Made by a program: the position numbers and the translations under genes. DNA of 64,000 nt from Pelobacter sp. (lineage in GTDB: Bacteria; Desulfobacterota; Desulfuromonadia; Geobacterales; Pseudopelobacteraceae): the NCBI GenBank assembly GCA_030824515.1, contig JAVBXN010000011.1:39814-103813 (forward strand), given 5' to 3'. Positions 17,902 to 27,597 of this stretch are shown one piece after another. The number at the start of each line of letters is the position of its first letter. Position 1 is the first letter of the stretch. The notes under the pieces were generated by a model that saw only the letters and a program-made list of their open reading frames with translations, was not told where the DNA came from and ran no database searches.

Positions 17902-18810
17902 TCACCGGATAATCAAAAGAGTTGAAAATGCCGCCAGAATGGTGGCGGCCACCAGCAACTGGGGAATGCGGACCAGCCTCAGACGGGCCATCACCGACTC
18001 GACGACACCGATCACGACCGCCAGCAGCAGCATCGAAGCAATAAAAACGCCCCAGTCCAGGTAGGCGTTGCCGGTCGCGAAGGGCAGCGCCAGATGAATG
18101 AAAAAAGCTCCCAGCACGAACAGCTTCAGCGCCGCGGCATACTGTATGATCCCGAAGGCCGGGCCGCTGTGGTCCAGGACCATCACCTCGTGGATCATGG
18201 TCAGCTCCAGATGGGTGTTGGGGTCGTCGAAGGGAATGCGGCAGTTCTCCACCAGCAGCACGATGAACATGCCGCCGATCAGCAGCAGCAGCGAAGCTCC
18301 GGCGTACAGCCAGGCCCCGGGGGTGACATTGGCCAGCATCTGCGAAAGGGAGTACGACCCTGACAGGCGCGAGAGGGTAATCAGCGCAAAAAAGAGGGTC
18401 GGCTCGGCCAGGCACGAATAGGTGGCCTCCCGCGCCGAACCCATCCCCTCGAAACTGGAACCGGTGTCCAGTGCCGCGGCCATCGTGAAGAAGCGTCCCA
18501 ACGCGAACAGATAGGCGTACAGAATCATGTCGCCGGAGAACGATATCGGTGCCGGATGGGCGCCGAACGGCATCAGCAGGGCGGCAACCGCCGTGGTTGC
18601 CAGCGCGACGATCGGTCCGGCCCGGAAGACCCAGGTGGTGGTCGTGCTGAAGACGCTGCCCTTGTGCAGCAGGCGCAGGATATCGTAGTACGGCTGCAGG
18701 AACGGAGCGCCGACACGCCCGCCAAAGGCCGCCTTGGTCTTGGCGATCACCCCCAAAAGCAACGGCGGCATCAGCAGGGCCAGAAAAGTATGAATGATAA
18801 TGTTGGTCAT
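17902..18810 (-). CDS. NuoH/HyfC-like membrane subunit
   Basis: The 302-residue integral protein has eight predicted helices. NuoH-family motifs are present: GGRVGAPFLQPYYDILRLLH near the N-terminus and ENCRIPFDDPNTHLELTMIH near residue 210. This subunit links the redox module to the membrane arm. It is followed 4 bp later by the HyfE-like gene. Confidence 0.88.
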   Translation of the reverse strand: MTNIIIHTFLALLMPPLLLGVIAKTKAAFGGRVGAPFLQPYYDILRLLHKGSVFSTTTTWVFRAGPIVALATTAVAALLMPFGAHPAPISFSGDMILYAYLFALGRFFTMAAALDTGSSFEGMGSAREATYSCLAEPTLFFALITLSRLSGSYSLSQMLANVTPGAWLYAGASLLLLIGGMFIVLLVENCRIPFDDPNTHLELTMIHEVMVLDHSGPAFGIIQYAAALKLFVLGAFFIHLALPFATGNAYLDWGVFIASMLLLAVVIGVVESVMARLRLVRIPQLLVAATILAAFSTLLIIR

Positions 18811-18829
18811 ATCCTAGTTCTCCATCCGG

Positions 18830-20830
18830 TCAATGCGCCCAAATCATCAGAATGAAGAGAGTGGCGAAGATGTAGATCATATAGACATGCATCTGGCCGT
18901 GCTGCAACCGGCGCAGAAAGGCAAAGGCGCTGCCCGCTACGGTAAAGGCCGGCGTGATGATCCGTTCCAGGACGGTTTCCGACGGCAGATCGACGCAGCG
19001 CGCCGGGCGCGGAAAGAGTCCGGACAGGACCGGGCGCTCGCTGCGTTGGCGTATGATACCATCGAAAACCGAAATGGCGATTTCCGAAAACGAACTGGCC
19101 ACATACTGCATGCGGGCCGTGGCACGCTGGTAGCCGCAGCCCCAGGTTGCCGCCGACAGGACCGGCAACCGCTGCAGGCGAAGGCTCCAGAACAGCGCGA
19201 TTGCCGCCGAGGCAGCCAGCAGCAGGATGCCGAGCAGCGATAGTCGCCCCAGGATCGTCATGTATTCCGAAGATTGACCAGCTGCAGCGGTCGCCATCGG
19301 CATGAAGCTGGCCAGCGCCGGCGAAATCAGGCCCAGCGCAAATTGCGGGAACAGACCTATTACCACACAACAGAGCGCAAAAAAACCCATCGGCATCAGC
19401 ATCGTCGCCCCGGCTTCGTGTCCGTGGGCTGCGGCGGAGTTACGGGGGGTGCCGAGAAACACCGAGCCGTACAACTTGGTGAAGGAGATCACGGCCAGTC
19501 CGCCTACCAACGCCAGCGCCGGCGCCAAAAGTACGATATAGGCCAGGCTTGAGCCTTGCAGCTGGGAAAACAGCCCCAGATACAGCAGGAACTCGCTGAC
19601 GAACCCGTTCAGTGGAGGAATGCCGCAGATCGCCACCACTCCGACCAGGAAAAGGAGCGCGGCTTTCGGCATGCGCTTTCCCAGACCTCCCATCAGGTTC
19701 ATATCTCGCGTACCGGTGGCGTGGATGACGACTCCCGAGCCGAGAAACAGCAGCGGCTTGAACAGGCTGTGGTTGAGGATATGCAGCAGAGCCGCCGCCA
19801 GGCCGAGATAGGCCAGGGTGTGGCTGTGGCTGGAATAACCGAGCATGGCGACGCCCAGAGCGGTTGTGATTATGCCGATATTTTCGATGCTGCTGTAGGC
19901 CAGCAGGCGTTTCAGGTCGTGCTGGGCGGAGGCAAAGGCGATCCCGGCCAGCGCCGAGGTGATTCCGGCGACCGTCAGCACAGCTCCCCAGAGCAGCGGC
20001 GGATCATGAAAAAAAGTCAGGGTGCGAAAGATGCCGTACAGCCCCATCTTCAGCATCACGCCGGACATCATCGCCGAAACGTGGCTGGGAGCATTGGCAT
20101 GGGCGGAGGGGAGCCAGACATGCAGCGGCATGATGCCGGCCTTGGCGCCGAAGCCCAACAGCGCGGCCACGGCAACCGACATCATCATCGGCGGCAGCGC
20201 CGAAAGCGATCCGGCGGCCGGCAGCAGGAACGAACCGGTCCTGGCGACCAGCAGCGAAAAAAAGACCAGCAGCGCCGCGGAACCGGTATGGGTTGCGATC
20301 AGATAGAGGATCCCGGCTCGGCGGACGTCTTCCCGCTCATGCTCGGTAACCAGCAGGAAATAGGCCGAAAGCGCCATAATTTCCCATGTCATCAGAAAGA
20401 ATACGCCGTTGCGGGCCATCACCAGCAACGCCATTGACGAGGTCAGCAGCCCGAAGAAGAAAGTCAGCCCTCTTTCGCTGGAGCGATGCGCTGCCGCCGG
20501 CCAGTAACCGACCGCAAACAGCGAACCGGCAGCGCCGACCGCAAAGACCGGCAGCAGGAAAAAGGCCGAAAGCGGATCTATCGCCAGTTCGCAGGGACCG
20601 AACGGCAGGCCCCAGTTCAGGGTGTAAGTCACGGTGGCGCGAGCGAAGAGCAGCGCCAGCGCCGCCGGAATTCCCAGCAGGGCGGCCAGCATCTGCATGC
20701 CGACGGCAATCACCTGCCCCGCCCCGGCCGTGCGCAGGAAAAGGCCGGGAATGCCGGCGCAGCCGGTGATGAGGGCGGCGATGATCGCCAGAATTGCAGG
20801 ATCGGGAAAACCCTGCGGGAACGAATACAT
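18830..20830 (-). CDS. Antiporter-like membrane subunit (HyfB/NuoL-like, copy 2)
   Basis: The protein of about 666 residues has 14-16 helices and the family segment [17 protein letters not shown]. It is a close paralogue of the subunit at 21.6-23.6 kb. The frame is open back to 20857, but the ATG at 20830 (MYSFPQG) has a nearby GGGG. The gene is separated from the upstream operon gene by a divergently oriented toxin-antitoxin pair, so it probably has its own promoter or depends on transcription across that pair. Confidence 0.83.
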   Translation of the reverse strand: MYSFPQGFPDPAILAIIAALITGCAGIPGLFLRTAGAGQVIAVGMQMLAALLGIPAALALLFARATVTYTLNWGLPFGPCELAIDPLSAFFLLPVFAVGAAGSLFAVGYWPAAAHRSSERGLTFFFGLLTSSMALLVMARNGVFFLMTWEIMALSAYFLLVTEHEREDVRRAGILYLIATHTGSAALLVFFSLLVARTGSFLLPAAGSLSALPPMMMSVAVAALLGFGAKAGIMPLHVWLPSAHANAPSHVSAMMSGVMLKMGLYGIFRTLTFFHDPPLLWGAVLTVAGITSALAGIAFASAQHDLKRLLAYSSIENIGIITTALGVAMLGYSSHSHTLAYLGLAAALLHILNHSLFKPLLFLGSGVVIHATGTRDMNLMGGLGKRMPKAALLFLVGVVAICGIPPLNGFVSEFLLYLGLFSQLQGSSLAYIVLLAPALALVGGLAVISFTKLYGSVFLGTPRNSAAAHGHEAGATMLMPMGFFALCCVVIGLFPQFALGLISPALASFMPMATAAAGQSSEYMTILGRLSLLGILLLAASAAIALFWSLRLQRLPVLSAATWGCGYQRATARMQYVASSFSEIAISVFDGIIRQRSERPVLSGLFPRPARCVDLPSETVLERIITPAFTVAGSAFAFLRRLQHGQMHVYMIYIFATLFILMIWAH

Positions 20831-20962
20831 GACGGAACCCCTTGAAACGGATTGCAAGTGAAACTATAGTGAAGCGGGCGGGCACTCTTTTAACGGCTGA
20901 TTGTGAACCCAGAGCCACTATGCGTCAATAAAAAAATAACAGTGTTTACTTTTTTACACGAT

Positions 20963-20974
20963 ATAATATATTAT
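20963..20974 (+). promoter_or_regulatory. Candidate promoter/operator of the toxin-antitoxin pair
   Basis: ATAATATATTAT is a perfect palindrome, 35 bp before the antitoxin ATG. It overlaps a TATAAT hexamer (20962-20967) and is flanked by ACAC and GTGT. An RHH antitoxin is expected to bind such a site for autorepression. Confidence 0.5.
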
Positions 20975-21009
20975 GTGTCATTATTTTTAAAGTTGTTTTG
21001 GAGACAACC

Positions 21010-21246
21010 ATGTCGATAACAAGACTTAACATCACGCTTCCTACCCACATGGTCGATGACATAAAGGCGCTCTATGGCGGTCGCGGGATCAGCCAGTTCC
21101 TGGAAGAAGCGGCCGGAGAAAAGCTGGCGGTCGTCAAAGCGACCGTTCACAAGGATCTGATCGAGGGATATCAATCGACCGCCGAAGCGACGGTCGAGGT
21201 TCTGAAGAAATTCGAGAATACGGTTACGGAGAAGCGTGATGTTTAA
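21010..21246 (+). CDS. Ribbon-helix-helix antitoxin
   Basis: The 78-residue protein starts MSITRLNITLPTHMVDDIKA, the classic beta-strand and helix of RHH DNA-binding antitoxins; the C-terminal half is charged and helical and probably binds the toxin. TTTTGGAGACAACC precedes the ATG at 21010, so this start is preferred to the TTG at 20998. It overlaps the toxin gene by 8 bp. Confidence 0.83.
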   Translation: MSITRLNITLPTHMVDDIKALYGGRGISQFLEEAAGEKLAVVKATVHKDLIEGYQSTAEATVEVLKKFENTVTEKRDV

Positions 21247-21592
21247 GCGGGGCGGCATTTATCCGGTCAACCTGACACACGGAGAAGACAGACGGCACGA
21301 GAGCTGCCCCTGCCTGGTGGTCAGCAACAACATCAGCAACGAATACTCGCCGGTCGTGACAATCATTCCGCTTTCAACCGCCAACCTGGACAAGATCTAC
21401 GAGTTCGAGTGCCTGCTGCCGGCGGCAAAATGCGGTCTCCCGCAAGATTACAAGATCAGCACCCACATCATCATCACCATCGACAAGAGCACGGTGGTCG
21501 GCGAACGGATCGGCTTCGTCAACAAGGGGCTGATGGAACAGGTCGAAAAAGCGCTGCGCTTCCAGTTGGCCCTGACCGTAGTCGAGAGCTAA
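21239..21592 (+). CDS. MazF/PemK-family endoribonuclease toxin
   Basis: The 117-residue protein has the PemK/MazF fold signature: GGIYPVNL at the start, PCLVVSNN, then VTIIPLSTA. MazF-family toxins cleave mRNA and are held inactive by the cognate antitoxin. The ATG at 21239 follows GGAG. The gene runs against the Ehr operon and its last 4 bp overlap the stop of the antiporter-like gene on the other strand. Confidence 0.88.
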   Translation: MFKRGGIYPVNLTHGEDRRHESCPCLVVSNNISNEYSPVVTIIPLSTANLDKIYEFECLLPAAKCGLPQDYKISTHIIITIDKSTVVGERIGFVNKGLMEQVEKALRFQLALTVVES

Positions 21593-23595
21593 AAGTAATC
21601 CACCACCAGCAGCGCCACCAGCGTTATCAGTATGTAGAGCACGTACTGCTGCAGGATGCCGCTCTGCATCTTGCGGATCGGGTTGAAACGCGAATACAGC
21701 CGTTCCAGCGCGGGTATATAGACCAGCTCCAGCACCGCTTCGGGGACATGGCTGCGGAACTCCGCACGGACCGGATAAATTTCGGAAATCACCGGACGGT
21801 GACTGTGGGGCCTGAGCACGAACGCGAACAGGTCCGTCAGCATCTGGGCAAAGGAGGATGCGCTGTACTGCATGCGCGGGATCGGTCGCTGGTAGCCGCA
21901 GCCCCAGGTGCCCGTTTCCCCGACCGTGGCAGTCGACAGACGGCGGCGATAACCGATCAGCAACAGGGCTATCAATAGCAGCAGGAGCGCGGCGGTCAGC
22001 GAAATCATCGACAGCGGCACCAGGGCCGCGAGCTGCTGCGGTTCCCCGGCAGGCAGGGGCGGAAGGGCCGCCTGGCTGGCCCGTTGCAGCATGTCGGCCA
22101 GCAGGCGCGGAGCAAGACCGACCGCGACACAGACAGCAGCCAGCAGCGCCATCGGCAGCAGCATCTGCCAGCCGGCTTCGTGTCTGGCGGCATATCGGTC
22201 ATCGCGCGGCAATCCCAGGAAGACAATCCCGTAAACCTTGACGAAACAGGCCACCGCCAGCCCGCCGACCATCGCCAGCGCCGGAGCGGCCAGAGCGGTC
22301 ATCGCCGCGGCAATCCCCTCCCCCTGCACTCCCCGGAACAGGCCCAGATACACCAGCAGTTCGCTGACAAAACCGTTCAGCGGCGGCAAACCGCAGATGG
22401 CCACCGCCCCCACGCCGAAAAACAGCGCCGTATATGGCAGGCGGCGGGCGACGCCCCCCATCAGGTCGATCTCGCGGGTACCGGTGGCATGGATCACCGA
22501 ACCGGCCCCCAGAAACAGCAGCGCCTTGAAGGTGGCGTGGTTGAGCACGTGCAGCAGCGCCCCGCCCATTCCCAGCATTGTCATCGCCGCCGAGCCGGTG
22601 GCCTGGCCGACCAGCGCGATCCCCAGCCCCATGAAGATGATGCCGATATTCTCGATGCTGTGATAGGCCAGCAGGCGTTTGAGGTCGTGCTGCCCGATGG
22701 CGAAGATCACCCCCAGCAGGCCCGAGACGACTCCCAGCAGCAGCACGACACATCCCCACCACAATGGAAAGTGGTCGAAGAAGGAGAAAGTCCTGACCAG
22801 ACCATAGATGCCGACCTTGAGTATCACGCCCGACATGGCGGCCGAGACGTGGCTGGGGGCATTGGCATGGGCGGAGGGGAGCCAGACGTGCAGCGGCATC
22901 ACCCCCGCCTTCAGTCCGAAGGCGAACAGCGCCACCAGGAAAACTGCGCTGGCCAGCGGGCTGCCGGCATCCAGCGAGCCGGTCCCGGGTAGCAGCCATG
23001 ATCCCGAGAGCATCTTTAAAAGCGGAAACAGGGCAAACAGGCCCAGCGTACCGATATGGGTCGAAATCATGTAGAGGATTCCGGCCTGGTTGACCTCCTG
23101 CTTGCCATGCTCGGTCGATATCAGGAAATAGGCCGCCAGCGCCATGATTTCCCAGGCGAACAGGAACGTGATGCCGTCGCGGGCCAGAACCACGCCGCTC
23201 ATGGCGGCGGTCATCAGCCCGAGGAAGAAGGTGATGGTTCTGATGTTTTCAGGATGGTGGTCGGCGGACCAGTAGGTGCGGGCATACAGTGCGGAACAAC
23301 CGGTGACCAGGAATATGGGGAGCAGAAACCAGGCCGAAAGCGGATCGACCCCGAAGAGGGCCTCGCCGAAAGGGAGCTTCCAGAGCAGGCTGAAGAGTTC
23401 GGAACGACCTGAAATGAGGACCAGCACGGAACCGAACAGGCCGAGGCAGGAGGCGACCAGCATCATTGCAATCGACAGCAGCTGGCCGAAGGGAGCGCTC
23501 AGACGCGGAACCACCAGGAGCGGAACACCTGAAACGGCGGCCAGCAACGTCGCGGTGACAATCAGAATACCAGGTGAAAGCAAATCCGGCGGCAT
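21589..23595 (-). CDS. Antiporter-like membrane subunit (HyfB/NuoL-like, copy 1)
   Basis: The 668-residue protein has about 16 helices, the motif [20 protein letters not shown] and [16 protein letters not shown], as in NuoL/HyfB proteins. GGAGGT precedes the ATG and overlaps the end of the PTS gene, so the two are coupled. It is paralogous to the 18.8-20.8 kb gene. With the HyfF-like protein, the complex would have three antiporter-like subunits. Confidence 0.87.
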   Translation of the reverse strand: MPPDLLSPGILIVTATLLAAVSGVPLLVVPRLSAPFGQLLSIAMMLVASCLGLFGSVLVLISGRSELFSLLWKLPFGEALFGVDPLSAWFLLPIFLVTGCSALYARTYWSADHHPENIRTITFFLGLMTAAMSGVVLARDGITFLFAWEIMALAAYFLISTEHGKQEVNQAGILYMISTHIGTLGLFALFPLLKMLSGSWLLPGTGSLDAGSPLASAVFLVALFAFGLKAGVMPLHVWLPSAHANAPSHVSAAMSGVILKVGIYGLVRTFSFFDHFPLWWGCVVLLLGVVSGLLGVIFAIGQHDLKRLLAYHSIENIGIIFMGLGIALVGQATGSAAMTMLGMGGALLHVLNHATFKALLFLGAGSVIHATGTREIDLMGGVARRLPYTALFFGVGAVAICGLPPLNGFVSELLVYLGLFRGVQGEGIAAAMTALAAPALAMVGGLAVACFVKVYGIVFLGLPRDDRYAARHEAGWQMLLPMALLAAVCVAVGLAPRLLADMLQRASQAALPPLPAGEPQQLAALVPLSMISLTAALLLLLIALLLIGYRRRLSTATVGETGTWGCGYQRPIPRMQYSASSFAQMLTDLFAFVLRPHSHRPVISEIYPVRAEFRSHVPEAVLELVYIPALERLYSRFNPIRKMQSGILQQYVLYILITLVALLVVDYF

Positions 23596-23601
23596 TGACG
23601 A

Positions 23602-24279
23602 TTACCTCCTGATAATGGTTTCCTCAAGAGCCGTAATGGCTGACATTATTTCCGCTTCCGTTCCGGGAGCGTGCAAAAGGGCCTGAAATGCCTGATCGTG
23701 GAGCAGGAAGGCCAGCTTTGCCAGCAGGTGCAGGTGCTCCTTGACATTTACCGTGACAAACGTGAACAGGATCGTAACCGGCTTGCCGTCGATGGCATCG
23801 AAATCGATCGGGTTCTTCAGAAAGCAGAGGCTGATGGCCGATTGCCCGGTCTGGCCGACGATCGGGTTGCGCACGTGCGGAATCGCAATTCCATTGCCAA
23901 AGGCGGTGGAGCCGAGCGCCTCACGAGCCAGAAGCGTCTGCAGCAGGAATTCGGGATCCAGCCCCGGCGGCAGGGTCAGCCGGGCGACCACCTCGCGCAG
24001 CGCGGTTTCCGGGCTGTCACCCGGCAGGTCATAGTGGATCCCGCCCCGTGCCAGTGCTTCGGAAACCGACGGGAGCAGCGGGGCGTCGTCATTCGCCGCG
24101 AAAACTCCGGGGGGGATCACGATCCCCTTGGCGGTCGCCCACTCCAGCAGGTCCACCCGGTTGATCTGATAGCGTTCATCCTGTTTGTACGCTGGCAACC
24201 CCTGTTGCCTGATCCAGTTCAGCACCGTCTTTTCATCCACTCCCACAGCTTCGGCAACAGCAGCAACCTTTAGAAACAT
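23602..24279 (-). CDS. HTH-PTS IIA(Ntr)-type regulatory protein
   Basis: The 225-residue protein has an excisionase/MerR-like N-terminal HTH (about 1-50, LKVAAVAEAVGVDEKTVLNW). A PTS EIIA domain of the PtsN class follows, with the phosphorylatable H135 in IAIPHVR. Such proteins take phosphate from PTS-Ntr phosphotransferases, so it may tune the hydrogenase-like complex to energy or nitrogen state. A GTG at 24294 in frame is possible, but GGAG is better spaced for the ATG at 24279. It is the first gene of the Ehr operon. Confidence 0.82.
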   Translation of the reverse strand: MFLKVAAVAEAVGVDEKTVLNWIRQQGLPAYKQDERYQINRVDLLEWATAKGIVIPPGVFAANDDAPLLPSVSEALARGGIHYDLPGDSPETALREVVARLTLPPGLDPEFLLQTLLAREALGSTAFGNGIAIPHVRNPIVGQTGQSAISLCFLKNPIDFDAIDGKPVTILFTFVTVNVKEHLHLLAKLAFLLHDQAFQALLHAPGTEAEIMSAITALEETIIRR

Positions 24280-24463
24280 TTTCAGATTCTCCACACGCTT
24301 TATGTTCGTATACCGTTAATGCATACAATTCTGGCTGACTTGCAAAAAACAATATGTTATCAAGAATGAAACGTCAATCCCATTCTCTGCCGTCCGAATG
24401 GTAATCCTTCCCCGACAGCAGGATAAGATAACCCGCTCTCCCGCAAATAAGAGATATCACCTG

Positions 24464-24883
24464 ATGAGACGTCATTTACACGTGGCCTGCGCCATTATCA
24501 TACGCAATGAAAAGATCCTGGCTGCCCAGCGCAGCGAAAGCATGACACTGCCGCTCAAATGGGAGTTTCCCGGCGGCAAGATCGAGCCGGGCGAAGAACC
24601 GGACGCCTGCCTGGCACGCGAGCTGCTGGAGGAGCTGGGCATCTCCGTGACCATCGAGCGGCCGCTCCCCACAGCCACGCACAGCTACGAAGACTTTACC
24701 GTCACCCTCTACCCCTTCGTCTGCCGGATGGCCGGCGGCGAGATCACCCTGCATGAGCATAAAGCGATCGTATGGATTGAACCGGGACGAATGACGGAAC
24801 TGGACTGGGCCGAAGCCGACCTGCCGATCATCGGCAGCTTCCTGGCCAGCCATGCCGCCGGGCCAGGCGGGAGCTGTCAATGA
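24464..24883 (+). CDS. Nudix hydrolase, MutT type
   Basis: The 139-residue protein contains a complete Nudix box beginning GGKIEPGEEPDACL and ending ARELLEELGI. MutT-type enzymes remove oxidised nucleotides such as 8-oxo-dGTP. The N-terminus VACAIIIRNEKILAAQRS is typical. The frame is open upstream, but the ATG at 24464 gives the family length. Its stop overlaps the next ATG by 4 bp. Confidence 0.9.
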   Translation: MRRHLHVACAIIIRNEKILAAQRSESMTLPLKWEFPGGKIEPGEEPDACLARELLEELGISVTIERPLPTATHSYEDFTVTLYPFVCRMAGGEITLHEHKAIVWIEPGRMTELDWAEADLPIIGSFLASHAAGPGGSCQ

Positions 24884-25794
24884 ACGCGCCGGCAACCCCG
24901 GCCATGGGGCGGGTCTATTTTTTCCTGGTGCTGACCACCTTCTTCTGGGGGGGCAGTTTCCTGTTCACGAAAATCGGGGTCGCCAGCATCCCGCCGCAGC
25001 TGTTCGTGTTGACCAGGTTCTGCCTGGCGACGCTGATCATGCTGATCTGCTTCGCCCCCCGCCTGAAAAGGCTCGACCGGGGCACGCTCAAACGGGGGCT
25101 GATCGTCGGCACGGCGCTGGGGCTGACCAACCTGAGCTTCGTCTTCGGCATACAGGGCACCAGCATCTCGCGGGCCGGCATACTCAACAACCTGTTCGTG
25201 CTCTTCATACCGCTGATCACCGGGCTCGTCTGGCGCGATCGGATCGGCCGGGTCAACATGGCCGGCATCGCGCTGGCGGTGGCCGGAATCTGGCTGCTGG
25301 CGACCGGCGGCGGCCAGGGTTTCAACCGGGGCGACCTGGTCTCGACCTTCTGCGCCTTCATGATCGCCTGCCATATCATCGCCGTCTCCAAGGTTTTGAA
25401 GAATGACGACGTTTATCTGGTGTCTTTGGTGCAGTTCGCCACCGTCGCGGTCATCGCCGCAGTCGCCTGCCTGCTGCTGCCGCTGCCGGCTTTCACGGTC
25501 ACGCCCGCCGCCGCCATGTCGGTGGTCTACTGCGCCATCTTCCCGACGGTCTTCTGTTTCACGCTGCAAAACACCTATCAGCGCTATGTCACCCCCACCC
25601 GGGCCGGCCTGGTCTACACCCTCGATCCGGTCTGGAGCCTGATGGCCGGGTTCCTGGTGCTGGATGAACGACTTAACCCAATGGAATGGCTGGGCTGCGG
25701 CATCATCTTCATGGCGGCGCTGCTGCCGCTGCTGTTCCGCCTGAGCATCGAAAGCCGCCTGATCAGCAAATATACCAGCAGGAAAACTGGTTAG
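24880..25794 (+). CDS. DMT-superfamily (EamA) transporter
   Basis: The 304-residue protein has ten predicted membrane helices in two EamA repeats (TTFFWGGSFLFTKIGV near the N-terminus; a second repeat from about 155). Members export amino acids, metabolites or drugs; the substrate is not evident. It is translationally coupled to the Nudix gene. Confidence 0.88.
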   Translation: MNAPATPAMGRVYFFLVLTTFFWGGSFLFTKIGVASIPPQLFVLTRFCLATLIMLICFAPRLKRLDRGTLKRGLIVGTALGLTNLSFVFGIQGTSISRAGILNNLFVLFIPLITGLVWRDRIGRVNMAGIALAVAGIWLLATGGGQGFNRGDLVSTFCAFMIACHIIAVSKVLKNDDVYLVSLVQFATVAVIAAVACLLLPLPAFTVTPAAAMSVVYCAIFPTVFCFTLQNTYQRYVTPTRAGLVYTLDPVWSLMAGFLVLDERLNPMEWLGCGIIFMAALLPLLFRLSIESRLISKYTSRKTG

Positions 25795-25860
25795 AAAAGC
25801 CCGGACCATAATTCGCCTTTTCTGATTTAACATTACTCAAAACAACAAACGGGAGATGCC

Positions 25861-26691
25861 ATGCTACTTGTCGGCAATTACAACCATCTGAAAATAGCCA
25901 GGATCAATGCCAAGGGCGCTTTTCTGGACAGCGACCAGGGCGAAATCCTGCTGCCGGGGCGGCTGATGCCCAAGGGCTCCGAACCGGGCGGCATCGTCAG
26001 GGTCTTCGTCTACCTGGATTCGGAGGAGCGGCTGACCGCCACCACCGCCAGACCCCGCGCCGTGGTGGGCGAGTTCGCCATGCTGGCAGTCAGGGACAAC
26101 GTCACCGTCGGCACCTTCCTGGAATGGGGCTTGGAAAAGGACCTGCTGCTGCCGTTCGGGGAGCAACTGGCCCCGCTCAGAAGAGGGGAACGGGTGCTGG
26201 TGCGGGTCTACCTGCACAGCAGCGGCCGGATTGCCGCCTCGGCCAAGCTGGAGAAGTTCCTCCGCCCGGCCGACGACACAATTGCCGAAGGGGACGAGGT
26301 CGAGCTGCTGGTGCATGCCTTCACCGACCTGGGAGCCAAGGTCATCGTCAACGACGCCTTCGGCGGGTTGCTCTTCAACAACGAGCTCTACACCAAACCG
26401 GCCTGCGGCGACCGCCTCAAGGGCTATGTCAGGAAGATCAGGGACGACGGCAAGCTGGACATCACACTGCGCAAAGGAGGCGCCCAGGAGGCGGCCACCG
26501 ATCGCGAACTGCTGCTGAAAGCGCTGGATGCGCAGGGAGGCAGCCTGCCCCTGACCGACAAGAGCACGCCGGAAGCGATTGCCGGGCTGCTGAAGATCAG
26601 CAAGAAGAGTTTCAAGAAGGCGCTCGGCGGACTCTACAAAGAGGGGCTGGTCGCGATCGGCACGGACGGGATCAGGCTGAAGACCCGATAG
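25861..26691 (+). CDS. CvfB/YitL-like S1-domain RNA-binding protein
   Basis: The 276-residue protein has the CvfB layout: tandem S1-like beta-barrels (VGNYNHLKIARINAKGAFL; FLEWGLEKDLLLPFGEQ; LKGYVRKIRDDGKLDITL) and a C-terminal winged helix (ISKKSFKKALGGLYKEGLV). CvfB proteins bind RNA and affect gene expression broadly. It is preceded by a GGGAG ribosome site. Confidence 0.87.
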   Translation: MLLVGNYNHLKIARINAKGAFLDSDQGEILLPGRLMPKGSEPGGIVRVFVYLDSEERLTATTARPRAVVGEFAMLAVRDNVTVGTFLEWGLEKDLLLPFGEQLAPLRRGERVLVRVYLHSSGRIAASAKLEKFLRPADDTIAEGDEVELLVHAFTDLGAKVIVNDAFGGLLFNNELYTKPACGDRLKGYVRKIRDDGKLDITLRKGGAQEAATDRELLLKALDAQGGSLPLTDKSTPEAIAGLLKISKKSFKKALGGLYKEGLVAIGTDGIRLKTR

Positions 26692-26714
26692 AATCAGCAA
26701 CGGAGAACAGGCGG

Positions 26715-27419
26715 ATGGACCATAACCCGATCATCGAAAAAATCAGAAAACTGCTGGCGCTCTCCAACTCCTGCAACGAGCACGAGGCCGCGCTGGCCGC
26801 CTCCCACGCCCAGCGGCTGCTGGCCGAGCACAACCTGGCCATGGCGGACATCGAAACAACCCCGAAGCCGGAAAAAGCCGACAGCATCGAGACCGCCGCC
26901 GCCAAGACCCTGCCGAAGTGGCTGCGGCACCTGGTTGCCGGCGTCAGCAGCGCCTTCGACTGCCAGGCCATCCACCACCCGGCGAACGGCAAGTTGACCT
27001 TCATCGGCGTCGGCGCCGACGTGCAGATCGCCGCCTACACCTTCAGCTATCTGGACAGGAGCGTCAGGAAACTCTGCGCCGGCTACATGAAGCAGCATGC
27101 CACCGACGCGGTCAGCGGGCGACGGCGCGAACTCCTGCGCCAGTCCTACTACCTGGGGGCGGTATCGACCATCACCCGCATGCTGGCGGCGCAAAAGCAG
27201 CAGACACCGGTCACAGCCGGCGCCCTGGTGCCGGTCAAGGAGGCGCTGATCAAACAGGCCATGGGCGAGATCGGGCAGATCAGGACCATGCACAGCCGCA
27301 GGAGCTACATCAACAGCAGCGCCTATACCCAGGGGCAATCGGACGGGCAGCGGATCGGTATCCGCCCCGGAGTCGCGGGCGGGGCGCGAAACATAAGCAT
27401 CGGCCTCCGGACCGTCTAG
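26715..27419 (+). CDS. DUF2786 protein, chromosomal copy
   Basis: The 234-residue protein has a DUF2786 N-terminus (IIEKIRKLLALSNSCNEHEA). It is strikingly similar along its whole length to the element protein at 58600-59298. This copy has GC-rich codon use like the host, whereas the element copy is more AT-rich. It ends just before the tRNA promoter and attL. Function is unknown. It may be a host gene or the relic of an older insertion at the same site. Confidence 0.82.
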   Translation: MDHNPIIEKIRKLLALSNSCNEHEAALAASHAQRLLAEHNLAMADIETTPKPEKADSIETAAAKTLPKWLRHLVAGVSSAFDCQAIHHPANGKLTFIGVGADVQIAAYTFSYLDRSVRKLCAGYMKQHATDAVSGRRRELLRQSYYLGAVSTITRMLAAQKQQTPVTAGALVPVKEALIKQAMGEIGQIRTMHSRRSYINSSAYTQGQSDGQRIGIRPGVAGGARNISIGLRTV

Positions 27420-27452
27420 CGGAAACAATCAGTGGAGCTGCGAAAACCGGTG

Positions 27453-27481
27453 TTGAATTTATCAATCAAATAGGTTATAAA
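27453..27481 (+). promoter_or_regulatory. Left copy of tRNA-Ser promoter
   Basis: TTGAAT (27453-27458), a 17-bp spacer and TATAAA (27476-27481) lie 27 bp before the tRNA 5' half. A near-identical promoter lies at the right end of the element (60933-60961). Confidence 0.75.
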
Positions 27482-27500
27482 GCCACTTCGATTTTGATTC

Positions 27501-27548
27501 ACCAGCACGGAGAGGTGTCCGAGTGGTCGATGGTGCCTGACTCGAAAT
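27501..27548 (+). other. attL: left 48-bp direct repeat
   Basis: These 48 bp are identical to 61143-61190. They begin ACCAGCACGGAGAGG and end GACTCGAAAT. Sequence diverges on both sides, which defines the element core repeat. The core covers the tRNA 5' half up to the anticodon loop. Confidence 0.92.
27509..27548 (+). pseudogene. tRNA-Ser 5' half (truncated by integration)
   Basis: Forty nucleotides identical to the first 40 of the intact tRNA-Ser at 61151. The sequence departs directly after the anticodon loop and cannot form the variable, T or acceptor arms. Its promoter is still present. Confidence 0.9.
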
Positions 27549-27597
27549 GATCCCGAAATTCCGTGTAGCGTAAAACTCACATAAGCAAATTAATCCA

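Noticed and set aside
24332..24344. Sigma-54-like TGGCTGACTTGCA upstream of the Nudix gene
   Set aside because: The spacing between the GG and GC elements is three bases too short.
27509..27548. Second functional tRNA-Ser
   Set aside because: Identity stops after the anticodon loop; the 3' half is missing.
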